A DNA stretch of 63,999 nt from an uncultured Lachnospiraceae bacterium (lineage in GTDB: Bacteria; Bacillota; Clostridia; Lachnospirales; Lachnospiraceae): positions 1 through 63,999 of the forward strand of contig CATJHO010000149.1 of the NCBI GenBank assembly GCA_949740535.1. Direction: 5' to 3'. The translations under genes and the position numbers were made by a program. The notes under the pieces were generated by a model. That model saw nothing but the letters and a program-made list of their open reading frames with translations. It did no database searches and was not told the origin of the DNA. Numbering within the stretch: the stretch's first letter is position 1; the number at the start of each line of letters is the position of its first letter. Below are positions 26,400-32,865 of this stretch, piece by piece.

Positions 26400-27182
26400 T
26401 CATTGTGTATAACGCCCCAGGAACTGCCTCGTTCTGTCTTCTTTTGGATTTTCGAATACCTCCTGTGGCGTCCCTTCTTCCAGAATCCGTCCGTCATCCA
26501 TAAAAATCACCCGGCTGGACACATCCCTGGCAAAAGCCATCTCATGGGTTACTATAATCATGGTCCTCTTCTGCTCTGCCAGCTCCCGGATCACCTTAAG
26601 CACTTCCCCGGTAAGCTCCGGATCCAGCGCCGAGGTGGGCTCATCAAAACAGAGAATATCCGGTTCCAATGCAAGGGCTCTCGCAATGGCCACCCGCTGG
26701 CACTGCCCGCCGGAAAGCTGATGGGGGTAATTGTTCATCCGATCTCCCAGTCCCATCTGCGCCAGCAGAACCTGCGCCTTATGTTCAATTTCCTCATGTA
26801 TGGCCTTCCGGTTCACCTTGTAATCAGGACGTTCCTTTGCCAGAAGCTCACTGGCCAGCGTCACATTTCCCAGCGCCGTATACTGGGGAAACAGGTTAAA
26901 AGACTGAAACACCAGCCCAAAATGGAGCCGTTTCTTCCGGATCGCTGACTCCTGGGCAGTTACCGGATCCTCCGCGTCAAAAAGAACCTCTCCATTGACA
27001 CGGATTACGCCTGTATCCGGCCGCTCCAGAAAATTCAGACACCTTAAGCAGGTGGTTTTGCCGCTTCCGGAGGAACCGATCAGGGACACGACCTGTCCTT
27101 TCTCCAGAGAAAAACTGATATCTTTCAGCACGTTTGTCCGCTCAAAGGTTTTACTTAAATGTTCTACTTCTAAAATCGCCAT
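26400..27182 (-). CDS. polar amino-acid ABC transporter ATP-binding protein (GlnQ/HisP type)
   Basis: A 260-residue ABC ATPase: Walker [10 protein letters not shown] (about 36-44), Q-loop FQSFNLFPQ, signature [15 protein letters not shown] (about 160), Walker [15 protein letters not shown], and switch His in VTHEM. It is typical of the polar amino-acid uptake group. It ends an operon whose order on the transcript is binding protein, permease, ATPase. A ~45-residue stretch with [20 protein letters not shown] is slightly longer than in E. coli GlnQ. Confidence 0.95.
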   Translation of the reverse strand: MAILEVEHLSKTFERTNVLKDISFSLEKGQVVSLIGSSGSGKTTCLRCLNFLERPDTGVIRVNGEVLFDAEDPVTAQESAIRKKRLHFGLVFQSFNLFPQYTALGNVTLASELLAKERPDYKVNRKAIHEEIEHKAQVLLAQMGLGDRMNNYPHQLSGGQCQRVAIARALALEPDILCFDEPTSALDPELTGEVLKVIRELAEQKRTMIIVTHEMAFARDVSSRVIFMDDGRILEEGTPQEVFENPKEDRTRQFLGRYTQ

Positions 27183-27251
27183 CTGATATTTCCCCCTTTA
27201 CTCCCAAAGCCTGCAGACCAGGCGGATATGCCCATTTCTTATCAGCCCTTT

Positions 27252-27938
27252 TTACCTGAAATAATCCAGTTTCTTTTCCAGCCATCCCAGAAGAACCGTC
27301 AGAATACCGCTGAATATCAGATAGTAGACAGCCGTGAAAAACAGCGGCCAAATCTGACCGGAAATCCCCTGGGACCCTTTCAGGAAAGCCTGCCCGGCCC
27401 AGATGATTTCCTGCAGGGCAATGATACGCGCCAGGGAAGTGTCCTTCACCAGCGTAATAATTTCATTGGACATGGGCGGAACAATGCGCTTAATCATCTG
27501 AAGCAAGGTAACCTTAAAGAAAATCTGCTGCCGGGTCATGCCAAGCACCAGTCCGGCTTCCTCCTGTCCCACCGGAATACTCTGAATACCTCCCCGGTAA
27601 ATCTCGGAAAAATAACAGGCATAGTTAAAAATAAAGGCCACTGCTGAAGCCAGAAACCGGCCGGTCTCTCCGCTGCCCCAGATTTGTTTCCCCATGACCA
27701 GTCCCGGAAAATAAAAAATAATCAACAGCTGAATCATCAAAGGCGTTCCACGGATAATCCAGACCACAACCTTTGTGAGCCAGCTCAAGGGCCGGAAACG
27801 GGACATAGAGCCAAAGGCAATGATAAGCCCCAGGGGAACCGCTCCCAGAAGGGTTACTGCAAATAATTTTAATGTCTGTAAAAATCCGATATTAAGCGCC
27901 TGTACCACAATCGGAAACTGTTCCATGATCTGATTCAT
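27252..27938 (-). CDS. amino-acid ABC transporter permease (HisM/GlnP type)
   Basis: A 228-residue permease with about five membrane segments and the EAA-type coupling motif (EAGLVLGMTRQQIFFKVTLLQMIKRIVPP near 145-175). WIIRGTPLMIQLLIIFY is the usual N-terminal signature of this family. It forms the membrane channel with the ATPase encoded 69 bases downstream and takes substrate from the lipoprotein encoded upstream. Confidence 0.95.
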   Translation of the reverse strand: MNQIMEQFPIVVQALNIGFLQTLKLFAVTLLGAVPLGLIIAFGSMSRFRPLSWLTKVVVWIIRGTPLMIQLLIIFYFPGLVMGKQIWGSGETGRFLASAVAFIFNYACYFSEIYRGGIQSIPVGQEEAGLVLGMTRQQIFFKVTLLQMIKRIVPPMSNEIITLVKDTSLARIIALQEIIWAGQAFLKGSQGISGQIWPLFFTAVYYLIFSGILTVLLGWLEKKLDYFR

Positions 27939-28003
27939 ATATGTATCCTGCTTTCTTCTGTTTCAAACAATCTGTTCCTATGCGCAAAACATGCGGCCTT
28001 CGC

Positions 28004-28020
28004 CCGGCCTTCCAGGCCGG
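28004..28020 (-). other. GC-rich stem-loop between binding protein and permease genes
   Basis: CCGGCCT (28004-28010) and AGGCCGG (28014-28020) form a seven-pair stem with a three-base loop inside a 160-base gap. Such intercistronic hairpins after ABC binding-protein genes often stabilise the upstream message or partly stop transcription, giving excess binding protein. No T-run follows, so stabilisation is more likely. Confidence 0.55.
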
Positions 28021-28098
28021 ACTAAGGTCGCAGTCCTTACCATACAAAATTTGTTTTATGCAGGAAGCGGTGTCCCTGCCTGTGACAGAGTGTGACAG

Positions 28099-28971
28099 TT
28101 ACTGTTCAATCAGAGCTGCCTGCACATTATAAGTTTCTGCACATTCTTTCATACTGCCGTCTTCATAAGCGGCCGCAAAGAAATCATTCAAAGCTGCGGC
28201 CAAATCCGAACCCTTGCGGAAGCCTACGCCGTACTCCTCGCTGTTCAGCTGAACCGTATAAGTCAGATCCGCATAGCCGGTTCCCTCTCCTACCATCGCT
28301 GCCGCCATAAGAGAATCGATCACTGCCGCGTCAGAAGCTTTGGACTTTACTTCCATAAGCGCGCTGGCCTGATCCTTTACCGGCGTAAAGCTTAAGCCCA
28401 GAGCATCTACCTCTGCCTCGCCTGCACTGCCTGCCTCAACGGCAAAATTCAGATCTTTCAGACTGTCTGTATCCTGGTACTGATCTGCCTGGTCTGCGGG
28501 TACAACCACAATCTGTGCATTGTTGCAGTAAGCATTGGAGCACTCCATCGCACTCGTCACTTCCGCAGTAAGCGTCATGCCGTTCCATACACAGTCAATG
28601 GCCTTGCTGTCCAGCTCAAATACCTTATTGTCCCAGTCGATTTCCACAAACTCCACTTCAACGCCAAGGCTCTCAGCAAAAGCCTTTGCCATATCGGCGT
28701 CAAAGCCAATCCAGGCTCCGTCCTCATCTTTGTAATCCATAGGCTCGAAATCGGTAATGCCTACCACCAGGCTCCCCTTGGACTTTACGTACTCCATATC
28801 GCTTCCGTCCGCGCTCTCCGCTTCCGGAGCCTCCTCGTTCTCTCCATTCTCAGCAGGAGCCTCTGTCTCTGTTCCTGCATCTGCCTCCGGCGCTTCCTTG
28901 GAACCGCAGCCTGCCAGCAGTGATACTGCCATACAGCCGCACAATAACAAACTCAATACTCTTTTTTTCAT
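28099..28971 (-). CDS. amino-acid ABC transporter substrate-binding lipoprotein
   Basis: The signal peptide ends in lipobox LLAGC (Cys about 22), followed by an acidic Ala/Glu-rich linker (residues 25-55) and a periplasmic-binding-protein type 2 domain: GSLVVGITDFEPMDYKDEDG, GFDADMAKAFAESLGVEVEFVE, and CVWNGMTLTAE. It is tethered to the outer membrane face and feeds the GlnPQ-like pair. The exact amino acid is not evident. GGAGG precedes the ATG, and it has a strong promoter. Confidence 0.94.
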   Translation of the reverse strand: MKKRVLSLLLCGCMAVSLLAGCGSKEAPEADAGTETEAPAENGENEEAPEAESADGSDMEYVKSKGSLVVGITDFEPMDYKDEDGAWIGFDADMAKAFAESLGVEVEFVEIDWDNKVFELDSKAIDCVWNGMTLTAEVTSAMECSNAYCNNAQIVVVPADQADQYQDTDSLKDLNFAVEAGSAGEAEVDALGLSFTPVKDQASALMEVKSKASDAAVIDSLMAAAMVGEGTGYADLTYTVQLNSEEYGVGFRKGSDLAAALNDFFAAAYEDGSMKECAETYNVQAALIEQ

Positions 28972-29086
28972 AGTGTCCTCCCGTCCCTGCCTGTGGACAT
29001 GTCCGGCCCTCCGGTTCTGCCATCTGACAGCCAGCCCAGGTTCTTCTCTGTTCCTGGCAGGTCTTTACTTTTTTTCTCTACCAATT

Positions 29087-29112
29087 GGTCACTGTACCAT
29101 GGTAAAGTTACC
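29087..29112 (-). promoter_or_regulatory. imperfect palindrome at the start of the ABC-transporter transcript
   Basis: GGTCACTGTACC (29087-29098), AT, GGTAAAGTTACC (29101-29112): the two arms match at 10 of 12 positions as an inverted repeat. A further perfect palindrome ACCAATTGGT (29080-29089) abuts it. They lie just downstream of the -10 box, the position for a repressor operator. Confidence 0.55.
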
Positions 29113-29117
29113 GTTGT

Positions 29118-29146
29118 ATTCTATCACAGGACAGGACGGCTGTCAA
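29118..29146 (-). promoter_or_regulatory. promoter of the amino-acid ABC operon
   Basis: Minus-strand perfect TTGACA (29141-29146) and TAGAAT (29118-29123) separated by 17 bases. Confidence 0.82.
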
Positions 29147-29163
29147 TGAGGAAATTTTCTCTG

Positions 29164-29192
29164 TTGACAGAGAATTTTTTCGATGTTATAGT
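29164..29192 (+). promoter_or_regulatory. promoter of the HAAS-like/PadR pair
   Basis: TTGACA (29164-29169) and TATAGT (29187-29192) with a 17-base spacer. The -35 sits in the loop and right arm of a perfect hairpin, TTCTCTG-TTGA-CAGAGAA (29158-29175), possibly a second regulator site. The two divergent promoters here are back to back, with only 17 bases between the -35 boxes. Confidence 0.8.
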
Positions 29193-29198
29193 AAAAGC

Positions 29199-29223
29199 AA
29201 CTACTGTTTATTGAATAGTAGTT
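29199..29223 (+). promoter_or_regulatory. inverted repeat at the PadR-pair transcript start (candidate operator)
   Basis: AACTACT (29199-29205) and AGTAGTT (29217-29223) form a perfect 7-base inverted repeat centred about 20 bases downstream of the -10, a position fit for autorepression by the downstream PadR protein. Confidence 0.55.
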
Positions 29224-29266
29224 TTGTGAACCCGACAACTGATTTCAAAAAGGAGAGCTGATACTT

Positions 29267-30136
29267 ATGCCAAAGAACTTGACAAATCCCTCCGGGAAAC
29301 TTTCTGAACCTCTTCTCCTGAACCGCCTGGGAAATTATCTTCTGCTGTATTTTCCGCTCCGCCAGGTATGCGAAATCCTGGAAGATTACCAGGAATATCT
29401 TTCCCTGGAAAAAGAACGGGGAAATTTCGAAAGGCTGACGCTTGAACTGGAGAATCCCAGGACAATCACCCAGGAACTTTTGAAGGAAACGCCGGAAGGC
29501 CTGCGCCGCTTCCGGACATGGACCGCCGGCTGGGGGCTGCTGGCAGCCATTACGCTCTATCTGTATATTTCGCCCCTGCGATTCTCATATATAAGCGCGC
29601 GCCTCCCTCTTTTCGCTCTTTTCGTTCTGTCTGTCTTTTCCCTAATCCACGGCCGGGCCCGCTTCGTCCTGGAACAGCGTCTGAATGTTTCCATTTCCTT
29701 CGGACGCTGCTGCTGGTTTTCTCAGCTTTTGATTCCCCTCCCCGTACTTCTCACAGAATCTGTTATGCAGCGGCTCCTTGCACTGCCTGCAGGCGCTATA
29801 CCGTTTACAATCGGAAAATGGCCCATAGGCATAGTAATAAATTCTGTCCTGTGCCTGTTCATTTTCCTGCTGTGCCTGATACTTCTCTGGATGCTGTTAC
29901 AGACTTTTACACGCTCTATCCGCTATTACCCTGCAGCAATACACTCCCTGGGGGCCATTCTTTTTCTTCTGGATATGCGCTTCTTTCTGCACAGAATGGA
30001 TCTGAACCTGTATACAAACGCTGCCCTTCATCAGGAACTCATGCTGCCTCTCTGGTTATATGGAGCTGGGATACTGCTTGCAGGCGTATCTGCTTTCTTT
30101 TTTAAGAAAGGAGCAGGTCTATGGATGCACAGATAA
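29267..30136 (+). CDS. membrane protein with N-terminal HAAS-like segment, paired with PadR
   Basis: A 289-residue protein. The N-terminal ~75 residues are helical and contain VCEILEDYQEYLSLEKERG, resembling the HAAS/DUF1700-type segment found next to PadR regulators. After this come about six hydrophobic helices (residues 85-285). I do not recognise the membrane part. GGAGAG precedes the ATG. The PadR gene begins 16 bases before its stop, so both are translated together; this order, membrane protein first, is the reverse of the usual one. Confidence 0.7.
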   Translation: MPKNLTNPSGKLSEPLLLNRLGNYLLLYFPLRQVCEILEDYQEYLSLEKERGNFERLTLELENPRTITQELLKETPEGLRRFRTWTAGWGLLAAITLYLYISPLRFSYISARLPLFALFVLSVFSLIHGRARFVLEQRLNVSISFGRCCWFSQLLIPLPVLLTESVMQRLLALPAGAIPFTIGKWPIGIVINSVLCLFIFLLCLILLWMLLQTFTRSIRYYPAAIHSLGAILFLLDMRFFLHRMDLNLYTNAALHQELMLPLWLYGAGILLAGVSAFFFKKGAGLWMHR

Positions 30137-30429
30137 AAAAAGGAATTCTGGAGATGTGTATTCTCCAGTGCATCGCCGCAAAAGACCTTTACGGCTATGA
30201 TATTATCCAGCAGATGCATGTGTATTTTCCTGAAGCAGGCGAAAGCGCTTTCTATGCCATTCTGCGGCGTCTGCACAGGGAAGGATCTGCAATGGTCTAC
30301 ACCGGAACCACAAGCGGCGGTCCTGCCAGAAAGTATTACCGCATTACGGAACAGGGGCAGACGCGTCTTTATGAAATGAAGGAGGACTGGAACCGTCTGA
30401 AAGCTATTGTGGCGGAACTCGGCATCTGA
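30121..30429 (+). CDS. PadR family transcriptional regulator
   Basis: A 102-residue PadR winged helix protein: GILEMCILQCI and DLYGYDIIQQM at the N-terminus, then AFYAILRRLHREG (about 43-55) and the wing GGPARKYYRITEQGQ (about 65-79). PadR proteins repress transport or stress genes and respond to phenolics or drugs. AAAGGAG precedes the ATG inside the upstream gene. A dyad at the operon start is a candidate site for it. Confidence 0.92.
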   Translation: MDAQIKKGILEMCILQCIAAKDLYGYDIIQQMHVYFPEAGESAFYAILRRLHREGSAMVYTGTTSGGPARKYYRITEQGQTRLYEMKEDWNRLKAIVAELGI

Positions 30430-30443
30430 TATCCAAAAACTAT

Positions 30444-30612
30444 GGGACGCTGCAAATAAGCCAGCCGTCTTTTCCTTATCCGTGTCCGTCCGTTCCTGTA
30501 CATTCTGTCTGCTCTTGTCGGGCATAAAATGTCCGGCAATTTTATACAGAATATACATGGACAAGCCGGACACTGGATATCGGAAAACCGGCTGGCTTAT
30601 TTGCAGCGTCCC
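30444..30612. repeat. 169-base rod-like inverted repeat (MITE-like element)
   Basis: Terminal arms of 23 bases are perfectly inverted: 30444-30466, beginning GGGACGCTGCAAATAAGCC, and 30590-30612. Pairing continues inward with few mismatches through TTTTCC/GGAAAA, GTGTCCG/CGGACAC, TGTACATTCTGT/ACAGAATATACA, and an ATAAAAT/ATTTTAT tip, so nearly the whole element is one hairpin. Outside, AAAAC and GTTTT extend it. No coding capacity is seen. It lies between convergent genes and may also stop transcription both ways. Confidence 0.85.
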
Positions 30613-30675
30613 CTGTTTTAACCAATCAGCACTCTCTTTCCCTCAAATGCAAATCCATAATGGAATATCTTTTCT

Positions 30676-31464
30676 CTACGCATACCGTGTATTCTTATAA
30701 TACTCCCGCTCCAGCTCATACAGCCGTTCCGCCAGATCCTCCGGCACCTTCAAGTGTTCCGGCGCTTCCGCCGCCAGACGATCGTACTCCTCTGTCAACA
30801 GCTCCAGCTGTTCTCCGCGGATATTTTGAAGCTCCATGGCCTCCTCAAAATCCTCCTCCGAAAGCCCCAGGCGCATGGCGCACACGTATTCCTTCAGCAC
30901 ATCCGGATCTCTCTGGTACTGGTAAGAGGTCCGAAAGGCGCGGGCTGCCCGTCCAAAGAGAAACAGCCTGCTGCAGCAGACGCCCAGATTGTTCCACACA
31001 TGGGCATAGAATTCCACTCCCAGGCGATCGCTCTGGCGGATATTCAAAATCTTCTCATACTCATAGACAGCCGCCTGATAGTTCCCATTGATAAAATACT
31101 CGTCTGCCCGCAGTTTGAGACGCTCCTGCTCCTGATACGTGTTGAGAATCTTCATCTTGGAAGACAGCTGGTTCAACTCTTCCTGGGTATAATAATCCAC
31201 ATTCCGCAGAATGGTCAACACCATATTCTGGAGGCTGCTTCCCGCTTCTGCTCCCTTTTTCAGACGCTCCGCCAGGTCCGGATTCCCGATCTCCGTGCGG
31301 ATCCAGTCCCAGAGACGCACTCCCAGCATCCGTTTGTCCACCAGATAAATATTCTGGTACAGGAAATACGCCAGCTCCTCCATGGAGTAGAGCCGGATTC
31401 CCATGCTCTCTATATAATAAGGCGTCTTCGCCTGTTCCTGACTGCAAATCAATACTGCTCCCAT
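30676..31464 (-). CDS. TPR-like helical protein of the DUF5716/DUF5717-type operon
   Basis: About 262 residues, without signal peptide or membrane segment. The middle holds tetratricopeptide-like repeats (LRADEYFINGNYQAAVYEYEKILNIR near 115-140; FYAHVWNNLGVCCSRLFLFGRAARAF near 150-176). The N-terminus (MGAVLICSQEQAKTPYYIE) has a short beta-rich start. I place the start at 31464 after GAGGACATT; a longer frame would begin inside the upstream repeat element. It is third in the operon after the large alpha-rich and actin-like genes. Function unknown. Confidence 0.75.
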   Translation of the reverse strand: MGAVLICSQEQAKTPYYIESMGIRLYSMEELAYFLYQNIYLVDKRMLGVRLWDWIRTEIGNPDLAERLKKGAEAGSSLQNMVLTILRNVDYYTQEELNQLSSKMKILNTYQEQERLKLRADEYFINGNYQAAVYEYEKILNIRQSDRLGVEFYAHVWNNLGVCCSRLFLFGRAARAFRTSYQYQRDPDVLKEYVCAMRLGLSEEDFEEAMELQNIRGEQLELLTEEYDRLAAEAPEHLKVPEDLAERLYELEREYYKNTRYA

Positions 31465-31475
31465 AATGTCCTCGT

Positions 31476-31599
31476 ATTCCAGTTCCGCAGTCCCCTTCCA
31501 GCCCCTCTTTTGCAGATGCATTTCCGGCCGGTCAATGCCGTCCGTAAATCCTTCTGGGGCCGGATCTGGGAACTGCTGTTTTTATATTTCCAGTTCCGC
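31476..31599 (-). repeat. intergenic structured repeat element, copy B
   Basis: This is the second copy of the element seen at 25269-25398, filling the gap between two co-directional genes. ATTCCAGTTCCGCAG (31476-31490) and TTCCAGTTCCGC (31588-31599) repeat directly at its ends, and the core keeps CCGTCCGTAAATCC and TTTCCGGCCG. On the minus transcript GCAGUUCCC (31568-31576) pairs with GGGGACUGC (31487-31495), nine pairs, although both arms differ from copy A. Like copy A it ends directly before the next ribosome site. Confidence 0.75.
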
Positions 31600-31617
31600 C
31601 TTATGTATTATTTTCCC

Positions 31618-32712
31618 CTACGCCAGGTCCACTTCCTCTGTCCAGCTCAGATCTGAGGATGGGAACAATTCTCCGAAGCCCAAATCACGCACCTCTATAC
31701 GCAGCCGGTCCACCTGTGTAAATTCTGCCTCAATCCGGACCCGTGTCGTTCTCGGCGGCCGATCCGGCAGTCCCTCTAACAACAGGCTTTCTTTCAGGCC
31801 CTCGTCTCCCTGCATGGGCTGAAACAAAAACTCTATCACCGGCTCGTCATACAGAAGCGCCTCGCAGGATGCCTTTGCCTCATACCAGCTCTCTCCTGCA
31901 TTCAACAGGGTATACATGCTGCTTTTTCCAGTCCCCGGCGTGCGCAGGCATACATTGTAGGAAATCTTGTCCGCTCCCAGGAATACATAGGAGGCCGCCG
32001 CATTCCGATCTGCTGTCCGGGCTGCCCGGTAACAGGCCCCCTTGGCATAGAGATTGTTGCCTGCAAATACCCGGCGGCCGTTGCAGAGCAGCTTCAGGGA
32101 CGCCTCATACCAGTTTTCCTCAAATCCCTCTCCCACCAGATAGACTGCGGAAATAGGACGGCCGGTAAATATCTCCCGAATCAGTTCCTGAAATATTTCG
32201 TTCTTTTCCGTCTGTGAAAGGCCGGAAACGGGACGGCTCCAGCCCGCGCTCTGTTCCACTCTGGCCAGAAAGGGCAGGGTCCTGGGATTTACGTTCAAAA
32301 CCATTCCCCGCAGTAGCTCTCCCTCATAGTCAAAGAGCACCGCCTGATGCCGCCAGATTTCCTTCGGCTGATTCAGCACATAAGCACAGAAGCTTTCCTG
32401 ACGGGTCTGCACATAGATCCGGCTCTCCAAAACCCCCATGGTCCGCATGGCAGCCTGCTTAAGCCGTTCCACTAGTCCTTCCTCCAGGGTCTCCACTGAA
32501 AAAACCACCGCGGAAGCCTCGTGAATCTTTCCATAAGGCTTCAAGAGCCGCAGAGCCTTCTTTAAAAACAGCTCCGGCGACTCTGTGGGAATCCGGTATT
32601 TTTCTGCTCCCGGAATCACAGAAATGGATACCGGTTCACCAGAAGACGTATTCCAGCAGCAAATCTGAGAGTAATCTTTTCCTAAGTCAAAGCCTGCCGC
32701 AAACTGCCCCAT
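31618..32712 (-). CDS. actin/Hsp70-like protein (probable DUF5716 family)
   Basis: About 364 residues. The N-terminus FAAGFDLGKDYSQICCW matches the phosphate-1 loop pattern of actin/Hsp70-fold ATPases, and SAVYLVGEGFEENWYEASLKLL (about 200-222) looks like the adenosine-binding region VGE-G. The C-terminal ~100 residues are a beta-rich extension ending at VRDLGFGELFPSS. From memory I place it in DUF5716, a Lachnospiraceae family of unknown role. The ATG at 32712 follows AGGAGGG. It lies between the large alpha-rich gene and the TPR-like gene. Confidence 0.72.
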   Translation of the reverse strand: MGQFAAGFDLGKDYSQICCWNTSSGEPVSISVIPGAEKYRIPTESPELFLKKALRLLKPYGKIHEASAVVFSVETLEEGLVERLKQAAMRTMGVLESRIYVQTRQESFCAYVLNQPKEIWRHQAVLFDYEGELLRGMVLNVNPRTLPFLARVEQSAGWSRPVSGLSQTEKNEIFQELIREIFTGRPISAVYLVGEGFEENWYEASLKLLCNGRRVFAGNNLYAKGACYRAARTADRNAAASYVFLGADKISYNVCLRTPGTGKSSMYTLLNAGESWYEAKASCEALLYDEPVIEFLFQPMQGDEGLKESLLLEGLPDRPPRTTRVRIEAEFTQVDRLRIEVRDLGFGELFPSSDLSWTEEVDLA

Positions 32713-32865
32713 CTCAGGCCCTCCTATTCCCGTCTTATTTTTCGCCCCGCAGTTTTCCGGCAATCCCCCTGCAAAAACTGCCGGCCGTTAAACACCGGCC
32801 AAAGTCCTTTGGGGCATTGTTCTCAAACTACGGTTACATATCATTCTTTTCCCGCCGTTTCGTCA

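Noticed and set aside
30431-30620. Coding gene inside the large inverted repeat
   Set aside because: All frames are short and the sequence is almost wholly self-complementary.
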